Source of the DNA: Candidatus Aphodoplasma excrementigallinarum
GTDB lineage: Bacteria; Bacillota; Clostridia; UBA1381; UMGS1253
Assembly: GCA_018713805.1 (NCBI GenBank)
Contig: DVOF01000156.1
Span: forward strand, 1 to 12,363
Direction of reading: 5' to 3'
DNA: 12,363 nt
The notes beneath the pieces were generated by a model. The model saw nothing but the letters and a program-made list of their open reading frames with translations, ran no database searches and was not told the DNA's origin. The position numbers were made by a program, and so were the translations under genes. Positions 1 through 7,088 of the stretch are shown piece by piece. Positions within the stretch are counted from its first letter, which is position 1. Each line of letters starts with the position of its first letter.

Positions 1-54
1 GGTAGAGGCGTACTCTATTAAAAATTTAAAGTAGGATGGAAGGAAGGTAGTAAC

Positions 55-1587
55 ATGACACAGACAATTGCAACGATTGCGCTGGTGATTTTTGCCGTAT
101 TTATGCTTTTGATCGGTATTCTGAGCATGCGCAAAACACAGACGATGGAAGGTTTCCTGTTAGGCGGGAGAAATATGGGGCCGTGGATATCGGCCTTTGC
201 CTATGGGACTTCCTATTTTTCTGCCGTGGTGTTTATCGGCTATGCCGGCATGCATGGGTGGAAGATCGGTATCGGAAGCATATGGATTGGTATCGGCAAC
301 GCACTGGTGGGCTGTTATCTGGCGTGGAAGCTGCTTGCGCGGCGGACACGGTCGATGACACATCGGATTCAAGCGTCCACAACGCCGGAGTTTTTACAGG
401 AGCGCTTTGGTTCCTCGTCCATGAAGATTTATGCGGCTGTTATTATTTTCGTGTTTTTGGTGCCTTATGCAGCCAGTGTTTACAAGGGTTTGGGCGTTTT
501 GTTTTCCGCGATTTTCCCTGGTGCGTCGGAGGTCGTCTGCATGGCGATTGTCGCGGGTCTTACGGCGGTATACCTGGTGCTTGGCGGCTATGTTGCGACG
601 GCGGTCAACGATTTTATACAGGGGATTATCATGCTGGTAGGCGTTGTGCTGCTGGTTGTGGCGATTCTGACCCGGCCGGAGGTCGGCGGGATTGCCGGCA
701 TGTTTGAGCAGCTTGCGGTTGTGCCGGCAAGCGAAGTTGTGCCGGGCGGCGGCAGCCAGCTCGTCAACTTCTGGGGCGGCGATTCGCTGCAGTTCCTTTT
801 GACAAATATCCTGCTGACAAGCATCGGCGTTTGGGGCTTGCCGCAGATGGTGCATAAATATTATACGATAAGCGACGAATCGCAGATCAATAAGGCGACT
901 ATTATTTCTACCGTGTTTGCACTGGTGATTGGCATTGGCGCTTACCTGGTCGGCTCGACAAGCCATCTCTTTTTGGAGGCGGCGCCGGACGGCGCACCGC
1001 TTGTTGGCTATGACAATGTGATGCCGACAATTCTGATGCAGGCGCTCACGGGCAATGTATGGCTCAATATCCTGCTTAGCATCATCATGCTGCTGCTGTT
1101 GTCGGCCTCCATGTCGACGCTGGCAGCAATCGTGCTGACATCGAGCTCGGCAATCTCGGTCGATATTGTTAAGGCGGTTAAACCGGGCATCAGTGATAAG
1201 AGCCAGATGCTGATCATGCGGCTTTTGTGCCTGCTGTTCGTGGTTTTGTCCTTTATCTTTGCTACGCTCAATATTTCATTCATTGTAAATATCATGTCGT
1301 TCTCGTGGGGCGTTGTGGCCGGTTCGTTTATTGGCCCCTACATTTGGGGATTGTACTCGAAAAAGGTTACAAAAGCCGGCGCATGGGCCGGTACGCTGTC
1401 CGGGCTTGTTGTGGTCGGCGTGCTTCTGATCATCTTTACGGCGGCGAGCGGGTTTGAAGCGGCAAAGGCGCTTGCGCCGGAGTTCGGCGTTGCGGCGATG
1501 GCGGTGTCGTTGATTGCCGTGCCGGTTGTAAGCCTGTTTACAAAGAAACTGGACCCAAGCATTATCGAGAAGTGTTTTAATAAATAA
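55..1587 (+). CDS. Sodium:solute symporter (SSS/PutP-like family)
   Basis: This is a 510-residue integral membrane protein of the sodium:solute symporter family, which couples Na+ entry to uptake of a small organic solute. About 13 hydrophobic segments can be read along the chain, starting at residues 5-24 and ending near 472-495, which fits the usual family topology and length. Family marks are the GGR stretch at 37-39, the GGYxxTAVxDxxQ signature at 178-189 and the serine/threonine-rich SASMST (350-355) and TSSSA (362-366) segments, where PutP-type transporters bind Na+. The ATG at 55 is preceded by a GGAAGG Shine-Dalgarno run. It is the first gene of the aryl-CoA ligase/IorAB cluster, 48 bp before the first ligase. 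That suggests an aromatic acid or amino acid as substrate, but specificity cannot be read from sequence. Family call is firm; substrate is inference. Confidence 0.93.
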   Translation: MTQTIATIALVIFAVFMLLIGILSMRKTQTMEGFLLGGRNMGPWISAFAYGTSYFSAVVFIGYAGMHGWKIGIGSIWIGIGNALVGCYLAWKLLARRTRSMTHRIQASTTPEFLQERFGSSSMKIYAAVIIFVFLVPYAASVYKGLGVLFSAIFPGASEVVCMAIVAGLTAVYLVLGGYVATAVNDFIQGIIMLVGVVLLVVAILTRPEVGGIAGMFEQLAVVPASEVVPGGGSQLVNFWGGDSLQFLLTNILLTSIGVWGLPQMVHKYYTISDESQINKATIISTVFALVIGIGAYLVGSTSHLFLEAAPDGAPLVGYDNVMPTILMQALTGNVWLNILLSIIMLLLLSASMSTLAAIVLTSSSAISVDIVKAVKPGISDKSQMLIMRLLCLLFVVLSFIFATLNISFIVNIMSFSWGVVAGSFIGPYIWGLYSKKVTKAGAWAGTLSGLVVVGVLLIIFTAASGFEAAKALAPEFGVAAMAVSLIAVPVVSLFTKKLDPSIIEKCFNK

Positions 1588-1635
1588 TTTTAATGTGACG
1601 ATCGGATTTTATGATAGATTGAGGAGAGGAATAAC

Positions 1636-2943
1636 ATGATTTGGAACGAGCAAGTGGAATGTGCGGACAGGGCGTTTTTTGAGCAGACGACGATGGAACG
1701 ACTGCGTGATGTGGTTAAGCGGTGCTATGATAATGTACCTTTTTATAAAAAAGCATTGGACAGCGTCGGGGTAAAGCCAGAGGATATTCATTCCCTGAAA
1801 GATTACCAGAAGGTTCCCTTTACGGTGAAGAATGACCTTCGCGACAATTATCCGTATGGGCTGTTTGCCGTTCCAAAGCGCGACATCGTGCGGATCCACG
1901 GCTCGTCCGGCACGACGGGCAAGCCGATCATCGTCGGCTACACCAAGGGCGACCTCGACGTGTGGAAGGAGTGTATTTCTCGCCTGATTTATATGGCGGG
2001 CGGGAGCGCGGACGACATTGCGCAGATATGCTTCGGCTATGGGCTGTTTACGGGCGCGTTTGGCCTGCATCAGGGGCTTGAGAATGTCGGCGCAACCGTC
2101 ATCCCGATGTCGACGGGCAACACAGAAAAGCAGCTCATGATTATGAAGGATCTCGGGACAACGCTGCTCGTTGCGACGCCGTCGTACGCGATGTATATTT
2201 CCGAAGTGATGGAGGAAAAGGGCTACAAGCCGGAAGACTTCCAGCTCCGGATCGGCATGCTCGGCGCGGAGGGCCACACCGAGCAGATGCGCCGGGAGAT
2301 TGAGAAACGGCTCGGCATCAAGGTAACGGAGAACTATGGCCTTAGCGAGGTAATGGGGCCGGGCGTGTGCGGCGAGTGCGAATACCAGGACGGCATGCAT
2401 ATCAACGAGGATCACTTCCTGATTGAGATTATTGACCCGGAGACGGGCGAGGTACTGCCGGACGGCGAGAAGGGCGAGGTCGTCATTACGACGTTGACCA
2501 AGCAGGGAATTCCCATGCTGCGCTACCGTACGCGCGATATTTCGTATATCATGACAGAGCCGTGCAAGTGCGGCCGCACGACGAAGAAGCTGGCCAAGAT
2601 TCAGGGCCGCAGCGACGACATGCTGATTATCAAGGGTGTAAACGTCTTCCCGTCGCAGGTCGAGAGCGTGCTTGTCGGGATGGAGCATATCAGCCCGCAC
2701 TATCTGCTCGTTGTGACCAAGAAAGGCTACACCGACGCGCTTGAAGTACGCGTGGAGCTTGCGGACGAGTCGCTTTTGGAAAAGTTTTCTGCGCTTGAGG
2801 AATTGGAAAAGACAGTAAAGCAGAAAATCCATACGGTGCTCGGCATTGACGCGAAGGTGCGCCTTGTTGAGCCGAAGAGTATTGAGCGGTTTGTCGGCAA
2901 GGCAAAGCGCGTGCTCGACCTGCGTGGTGAGCAGACAAAGTAA
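1636..2943 (+). CDS. paaK: Phenylacetate-CoA ligase, copy 1 (AMP-forming, PaaK family)
   Basis: This 435-residue adenylate-forming enzyme converts an aryl acid, ATP and CoA to aryl-CoA, AMP and PPi in the cytoplasm. The length is typical of PaaK. Seen in sequence: the ATP-binding SSGTTGKP motif at 90-97, NYGLSE at 233-238, RYRTRD at 296-301, GRSDDMLIIKGVNVFPSQ at 324-341, and a C-terminal GKAKRV near 421-426 carrying the likely catalytic lysine region. Cysteines at 245, 248, 310 and 312 (CxxC and CxC) could form a metal site. The ATG at 1636 follows a GAGGAGAGGA ribosome binding site. It lies between the symporter and a small TIGR04076 protein, in the same operon as iorAB. Phenylacetate, 4-hydroxyphenylacetate and indoleacetate are all possible substrates. 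A paralogue of equal length follows iorB. Confidence 0.94.
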   Translation: MIWNEQVECADRAFFEQTTMERLRDVVKRCYDNVPFYKKALDSVGVKPEDIHSLKDYQKVPFTVKNDLRDNYPYGLFAVPKRDIVRIHGSSGTTGKPIIVGYTKGDLDVWKECISRLIYMAGGSADDIAQICFGYGLFTGAFGLHQGLENVGATVIPMSTGNTEKQLMIMKDLGTTLLVATPSYAMYISEVMEEKGYKPEDFQLRIGMLGAEGHTEQMRREIEKRLGIKVTENYGLSEVMGPGVCGECEYQDGMHINEDHFLIEIIDPETGEVLPDGEKGEVVITTLTKQGIPMLRYRTRDISYIMTEPCKCGRTTKKLAKIQGRSDDMLIIKGVNVFPSQVESVLVGMEHISPHYLLVVTKKGYTDALEVRVELADESLLEKFSALEELEKTVKQKIHTVLGIDAKVRLVEPKSIERFVGKAKRVLDLRGEQTK

Positions 2944-2954
2944 GCTTGCTGTTT

Positions 2955-2960
2955 GGAGGA
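2955..2960 (+). promoter_or_regulatory. Ribosome binding site deciding the start at 2968
   Basis: GGAGGA lies 7 bases before the ATG at 2968. An in-frame TTG at 2953 would overlap this site and has no good Shine-Dalgarno of its own, so the ATG is preferred. Confidence 0.8.
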
Positions 2961-2967
2961 TGGTTGG

Positions 2968-3312
2968 ATGAAGAAAGTGAAGATAACCGTTTTAAAGACG
3001 ATGTTGGACGAAGAGCTGGCAAAGGAGTACGGCGCGGAAGGGCTGACCGCGTGCCCCATGCTGAAGGCGGGGCAGGTGTTCTACGCGGATTATGCAAAGC
3101 CGGATGGCTTTTGCGATGAGGCATGGAAGGCCATCTACCAATACGCGTTTGCACTTTCGCACGGTGCGGGAAGCGATGTGTTTTACTATGGGGACTGGAT
3201 ACGCAAGCCCGGCGTGGCGATTTGCAGCTGTAACGATGGGCTGCGCCCGGTTATCTTTAAGCTGGAAGCGACGGATGAGCCGTCTGAAATCGATTATACG
3301 CCCGTCCGGTAA
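2968..3312 (+). CDS. Small TIGR04076-type protein, function unknown
   Basis: This is a 114-residue soluble protein that resembles the uncharacterised TIGR04076 family. The resemblance is recognised from the N-terminal KKVKITVLKT, the ACPMLKAGQ segment near 28-36, PDGFCDEAW near 45-53 and ICSCNDGLRPVIFKLE at 85-100. Cysteines at 29, 49, 86 and 88 lie in the blocks I associate with the family, so a metal or redox role is possible but unproven. It has no signal peptide or membrane segment. The ATG at 2968 is chosen because GGAGGA precedes it at the right distance. The gene sits 24 bp after PaaK-1 and 56 bp before iorA, inside the operon. That makes an accessory role for the oxidoreductase or the ligases plausible. 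The family match is from memory of its pattern, and no function is claimed. Confidence 0.75.
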   Translation: MKKVKITVLKTMLDEELAKEYGAEGLTACPMLKAGQVFYADYAKPDGFCDEAWKAIYQYAFALSHGAGSDVFYYGDWIRKPGVAICSCNDGLRPVIFKLEATDEPSEIDYTPVR

Positions 3313-3355
3313 TATCCCGATGGGCTGGTATATTGTGTTTGATATTTGAAGAAAC

Positions 3356-3360
3356 AGGGG
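3356..3360 (+). promoter_or_regulatory. Ribosome binding site deciding the iorA start
   Basis: AGGGG lies 8 bases before the ATG at 3369. The in-frame TTG at 3333 would add 12 residues not expected in IorA and lacks a convincing site, so 3369 is taken as the start. Confidence 0.7.
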
Positions 3361-3368
3361 TGGGACGA

Positions 3369-5114
3369 ATGAAACAGTTAATGCTCGGCAACGAGGCGGT
3401 TGCCCGCGGCGCATATGAGGCCGGGGTAAACGTCGTGTCCTCTTATCCGGGGACGCCAAGCACAGAAATCACAGAAAACATTGCAAAATATGACGACGTA
3501 TACAGCGAGTGGGCGCCGAATGAGAAGGTTGCGCTCGAGGTTGCGATTGGCGCGTCGTTTTCCGGCGCGCGCGCAATGACCTGCATGAAGCATGTCGGCG
3601 TAAACGTCGCGGCGGACCCGCTTTTCACCGTCAGCTACACGGGCGTAAACGGCGGCCTTGTGATTTGCGCAGCGGACGACCAGGGGATGCACTCGTCCCA
3701 GAACGAGCAGGATTCGCGCAATCTTGCCATATCGTCGAAGGTGGCAATGCTTGAGCCGTCGGACAGCCAGGAATGTAAGGACTTTACGAAGCTGGCATTC
3801 GATATCAGCGAGGAGTATGACACGCCGGTAATGCTGCGCCTTTCGACGCGGATTTCGCACTCGCAGAGCCTGGTTGAGGTCGGCGAGCGGGAGGAGCGCG
3901 CGCGCAAAGACTATGTGAAGAATCCGGGCAAATACGTCATGATGCCAGCGATGGCAAAGGCGCGCCACGTTGTTGTGGAAGATCGGCTCGTGAAGCTCAC
4001 AGCCCTGAGCGAGAAGCTTGCAAAAGAGGAAATCAATACTGATAAGATCGGCGTGATTACGGCTGGCATTGCATACCAGTATGCCAAGGAGGCGCTTGGC
4101 GATGCGGCGTCGTATCTGAAGCTGGATATGGTAAACCCGCTTCCTGTAGAGGCAATTAAAGCATTTGCAGAGAAGCATGAGAAAGTTTATGTAATAGAGG
4201 AGCTCGACCCGGTGATTGAGAAGCACTGCCGGGAGATCGGCGTTGACGTAATCGGCAAAGAGGCGTTTACGCTTTTGGGCGAATACACCGCCCCAATGGT
4301 TGCGAAGGCGGTACTGGGCAAGGATGCGGCAGAGCACACCGAGGCCGGGGAGGATACGCCGGTACGGCCGCCGGTTATGTGCCCGGGATGTCCGCACCGT
4401 GGGATGTTCTACGTGTTGAAAAAGCTCGGCCTCACGGTATGCGGCGACATCGGCTGCTATACGCTCGGCGCGCTTGCGCCGCTGCAAAGCATCGATGCGT
4501 GCGTATGTATGGGCGCGAGTATCGGTATGGCGCACGGTATGGAAAAGGCGGCCGGCGCGGACTTTAGAAGAAACACCGTTGCGATTATCGGCGATTCGAC
4601 GTTTATCCATTCCGGCATTACGGGGCTGATCGACGTTGTATACAATAAGGGTAACAGCACGGTAATCATTCTCGACAATTCGATTACGGGTATGACCGGG
4701 CATCAGCCAAACCCGACGACGGGTTTTACGATCAAAAACGAGCCGACCAAGCAGGTCAATCTCATCACGCTGGCGCAGGCGGTCGGCGTCAGCCCGGAGC
4801 ATATCCGCGTGGCGGACCCGTTTGATTTGGACAATTTTGAGAAGGTTGTAAAAGAGGAAGTCGCGGCGGACGAACCATCGGTTATCATCTCGCAGAGGCC
4901 ATGTGCGCTGCTTAAGTTTGTAAAATACGACGGCTGCTGTGAAATTACCGATAAGTGCAAAAAGTGTAAGATGTGCTTAAAGCTCGGATGCCCCGCCATT
5001 ACGAACAAAGACGGCGTGATTGCCATTGATACGTCGCTGTGCAACGGGTGCGGGCTGTGCCAGAACATCTGCAAATTCGGAGCAATTGAGAAAGTAGGTG
5101 GAAGCGATGCGTGA
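3369..5114 (+). CDS. iorA: Indolepyruvate:ferredoxin oxidoreductase, alpha subunit
   Basis: This 581-residue subunit carries the thiamine diphosphate and Fe-S centres of the enzyme that interconverts arylpyruvate + CoA + oxidised ferredoxin with arylacyl-CoA + CO2 + reduced ferredoxin. The N-terminal part (about 1-190) is the pyrimidine-binding domain, with SSYPGTPSTEI at 24-34 and NEKVALE at 51-57. A middle transketolase-C-like part follows (about 225-315). The ThDP-binding domain has CPGCPHR at 338-344 and GDS at 408-410 with LDNS at 435-438. The tail holds two ferredoxin-like motifs: C530, C533, C536, C541-Pro (CX2CX2CX4CP) and C558, C561, C564, C568 (CX2CX2CX3C). The first motif is the one known from archaeal IorA. 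The gene is complete and of normal length. Its stop lies inside the start of iorB, an 8-bp overlap that suggests translational coupling. Confidence 0.96.
   Translation: MKQLMLGNEAVARGAYEAGVNVVSSYPGTPSTEITENIAKYDDVYSEWAPNEKVALEVAIGASFSGARAMTCMKHVGVNVAADPLFTVSYTGVNGGLVICAADDQGMHSSQNEQDSRNLAISSKVAMLEPSDSQECKDFTKLAFDISEEYDTPVMLRLSTRISHSQSLVEVGEREERARKDYVKNPGKYVMMPAMAKARHVVVEDRLVKLTALSEKLAKEEINTDKIGVITAGIAYQYAKEALGDAASYLKLDMVNPLPVEAIKAFAEKHEKVYVIEELDPVIEKHCREIGVDVIGKEAFTLLGEYTAPMVAKAVLGKDAAEHTEAGEDTPVRPPVMCPGCPHRGMFYVLKKLGLTVCGDIGCYTLGALAPLQSIDACVCMGASIGMAHGMEKAAGADFRRNTVAIIGDSTFIHSGITGLIDVVYNKGNSTVIILDNSITGMTGHQPNPTTGFTIKNEPTKQVNLITLAQAVGVSPEHIRVADPFDLDNFEKVVKEEVAADEPSVIISQRPCALLKFVKYDGCCEITDKCKKCKMCLKLGCPAITNKDGVIAIDTSLCNGCGLCQNICKFGAIEKVGGSDA
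5096..5101 (+). promoter_or_regulatory. Ribosome binding site of iorB inside the iorA 3' end
   Basis: AGGTGG ends 5 bases before the ATG at 5107 and lies within iorA codons. It favours 5107 over the in-frame GTG at 5098, which overlaps the site itself. Confidence 0.7.
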
Positions 5115-5682
5115 GGGAAAGAGTGTGATGATCGTCGGCGTCGGCGGACAGGGCACGCTTCTTGCGAGCCGGATTCTGGGAAACGTCGTTATTGAAGAGG
5201 GCTACGACGTGAAGGTGTCGGAGGTACATGGCATGGCGCAGCGCGGCGGCAGCGTCGTGACGTATGTAAAATACGGCGAAAAGGTATACGCGCCGATCAT
5301 TTCTGAAGGGGAAGCGGATATCATCCTGTCGTTTGAGGAGTTGGAGGCGTACCGCTACCTGCCGTACTTGAAAAAGGGCGGCACGCTGATTGTCAACGCG
5401 CAGGAAATTGACCCCATGCCGGTTATCACCGGTGCGGCAAAATACCCGGCGGATATTATTCAAAAATTGAAGGACAAAGCGGACGGCGTAATCGCCATTG
5501 ATGCGCTCGCGCTTGCCAATGAAGCGGGCAACAGCAAAGCGGTCAACGTCGTGTTGCTCGGCGTTTTGGCAAAGAGCAGCGGCATTGCGGAGGAAAAGTG
5601 GCTCGAGGCAGTCAGAAAGACGGTCCCGCCGAAGTTTTTGGATGTGAATGTAAAAGCGTTTGCACTTGGTTATCACGCTTGA
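5107..5682 (+). CDS. iorB: Indolepyruvate:ferredoxin oxidoreductase, beta subunit
   Basis: This 191-residue protein is the second subunit of the oxidoreductase and corresponds to the gamma-type domain of the 2-oxoacid:ferredoxin oxidoreductase family (POR/KOR gamma). The family fingerprint is clear: GVGGQGTLLASRILG at 11-25, then SEVHGMAQRGGSV at 38-50, where the subunit contacts the alpha partner and CoA. Length is normal for bacterial and archaeal IorB. The ATG at 5107 overlaps the iorA stop (5112-5114) and has its own AGGTGG site. Such an overlap helps make two subunits in equal amounts. The next gene, PaaK-2, begins 31 bp downstream. Family and pairing with iorA are secure; the preferred arylpyruvate (indole-, phenyl- or hydroxyphenyl-) is not visible. 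Confidence 0.95.
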   Translation: MREGKSVMIVGVGGQGTLLASRILGNVVIEEGYDVKVSEVHGMAQRGGSVVTYVKYGEKVYAPIISEGEADIILSFEELEAYRYLPYLKKGGTLIVNAQEIDPMPVITGAAKYPADIIQKLKDKADGVIAIDALALANEAGNSKAVNVVLLGVLAKSSGIAEEKWLEAVRKTVPPKFLDVNVKAFALGYHA

Positions 5683-5713
5683 TTGAGATTTTATAAAAGC
5701 AGGGGTGTTAAAA

Positions 5714-7021
5714 ATGCAGAAATACTGGAATGAGCCGGCGGAAAGGATGAGCCGCAGCGATATCGAGGCAAGGCAGAGCGAATTGCTTGTGAAGCTGGTG
5801 GAGCGCGTCTACAACAATGTGCCGCACTACCGTGCTAAAATGGACGAGGCAAAGCTGAAGCCGTCCGACATCAAGTCGATTGCCGACTTGCCGAAGCTGC
5901 CATTCACCTATAAGCAGGATTTGCGCGACACGTATCCGTTTGGAATGGTAGCGTGCCCGATGGACGATATCATCCGGATTCACGCGTCAAGCGGGACGAC
6001 CGGCAGACAGACGGTTGTTGCCTGTACGCGCAACGACATTGAAATGTGGAGCGAGATCGTGGCCCGCGCGCTTGTTGCGGCCGGCGCGTCGAAGAGTTCC
6101 ATGGTGCAGGTGTCGTACGGGTATGGGCTGTTTACCGGCGGGCTTGGCGCACATTATGGGGCGGAGAAGCTCGGCGCGGCTGTTGTGCCGACGTCGGCGG
6201 GCAACACAAAGCGGCAGATTCAGTCCATGCACGACTTTGGCAGTACGCACCTCTGCTGTACGCCGTCTTATGCGCTCTACATCGCAGAATCGATTGAGGA
6301 CATGGGGCTCGACATCAATGAATTTAAATTGCAGGCAGGCGTATTCGGCGCGGAGCCGTGGACGGAGGAGATGCGCCGGGAAATTGAGCGGCGGCTGCAT
6401 ATCAAGGCATATGATATCTATGGCCTGAGCGAGATCATCGGGCCGGGCGTTTCGTACGAGTGTGAGGCGCAGGGCGGCATGCACATCAATGAAGACTATT
6501 TTATCCCAGAGATTATCGACCCGAATACCGGCGAGGTGCTGCCGGCCGGGAGCAAGGGCGAAATTGTGTTTACAACGCTGACAAAGGAGGGGCTCCCGCT
6601 CATCCGATACCGTACGCGCGACATTACGTCCCTCAACTACGAGCAGTGTCCATGCGGGAGGACGTTTGTACGCATGAACAAGCCGCAGGGCCGCAGCGAC
6701 GATATGCTCATCATCCGCGGCGTCAATGTGTTCCCGTCGCAGGTTGAGGACGTTCTGCTCAAAATGGGCGAAACGTCGCCGTATTATATGCTGATTGTTG
6801 ACCGGGTCGGAACGCGTGACACGTTGGAGATACAGGTAGAACTGTCGGACAGCATGTTTTCTGACGCAGTTAAGGGGATTGAAGACCTGGAGAAAAAAAT
6901 ACAGGCTAATATCGAAAGTACGCTGGGGATTTCGGCAAAAATCAAGCTGGTGGAGCCAAAGAGCATTCAGCGCAGCGAGGGGAAAGCCGTGCGCGTGATC
7001 GATAAGCGGAAATTAGTTTAA
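5714..7021 (+). CDS. paaK: Phenylacetate-CoA ligase, copy 2 (AMP-forming, PaaK family)
   Basis: This second 435-residue aryl-CoA ligase has the same length as the copy at 1636 but is clearly diverged. Motifs seen: SSGTTGRQ at 92-99, IYGLSE at 235-240, RYRTRD at 298-303, GRSDDMLIIRGVNVFPSQ at 326-343 and a C-terminal EGKAVRV. The usual lysine-proline of the GTTGKP motif is Arg-Gln here, so nucleotide contacts may differ slightly. The likely metal-site cysteines are only partly shared: C250, C312 and C314 remain, but the equivalent of C245 in copy 1 is serine (S247). The ATG at 5714 is chosen because AGGGG at 5701-5705 gives proper spacing. An in-frame GTG at 5705 overlaps that site. The gene closes the ligase/IorAB group and is followed by a hairpin. 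It probably activates a different arylacetate from copy 1, but this is inference. Confidence 0.94.
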   Translation: MQKYWNEPAERMSRSDIEARQSELLVKLVERVYNNVPHYRAKMDEAKLKPSDIKSIADLPKLPFTYKQDLRDTYPFGMVACPMDDIIRIHASSGTTGRQTVVACTRNDIEMWSEIVARALVAAGASKSSMVQVSYGYGLFTGGLGAHYGAEKLGAAVVPTSAGNTKRQIQSMHDFGSTHLCCTPSYALYIAESIEDMGLDINEFKLQAGVFGAEPWTEEMRREIERRLHIKAYDIYGLSEIIGPGVSYECEAQGGMHINEDYFIPEIIDPNTGEVLPAGSKGEIVFTTLTKEGLPLIRYRTRDITSLNYEQCPCGRTFVRMNKPQGRSDDMLIIRGVNVFPSQVEDVLLKMGETSPYYMLIVDRVGTRDTLEIQVELSDSMFSDAVKGIEDLEKKIQANIESTLGISAKIKLVEPKSIQRSEGKAVRVIDKRKLV

Positions 7022-7027
7022 TAAAAA

Positions 7028-7059
7028 GCGAAGGCGCCTGAAAAGGCGCCTGTCTTCGC
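7028..7059. terminator. GAAA-capped hairpin between PaaK-2 and the SGNH gene
   Basis: An inner 7-bp stem GGCGCCT/AGGCGCC (7033-7039 and 7044-7050) closes a GAAA tetraloop. An outer GCGAA/TTCGC stem (7028-7032 and 7055-7059) encloses a 3'-side TGTC bulge. On the plus strand no U-tract follows (GTTATAATC). On the minus strand the hairpin is followed by TTTTTATT. It may be a weak terminator, an RNA-stability element within the operon, or a terminator of antisense transcription. Confidence 0.55.
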
Positions 7060-7088
7060 GTTATAATCGGGAATGGGAGGCCTGTGAC

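Noticed and set aside
2..34. Possible C-terminal tail of an upstream gene (ten codons ending in TAG at 32-34)
   Set aside because: Only ten codons are visible in this frame, too few to tell a real gene end from chance.
1609..2832. Long open frame (407 codons) on the minus strand across the first PaaK
   Set aside because: Same reason: a shadow of the codon use of a well-supported ligase gene, with no domain and no sensible start context.
3378..4802. Long open frame (474 codons) on the minus strand across iorA
   Set aside because: It is fully opposite a clearly conserved gene, its product is arginine/histidine-rich with no recognisable domain, and such frames arise from codon bias in GC-rich genes.
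7062..7067. TATAAT as a promoter for the SGNH gene
   Set aside because: The hexamer is perfect, but no -35 lies 16-18 bases upstream and transcription would begin on the ribosome binding site at 7075-7080.
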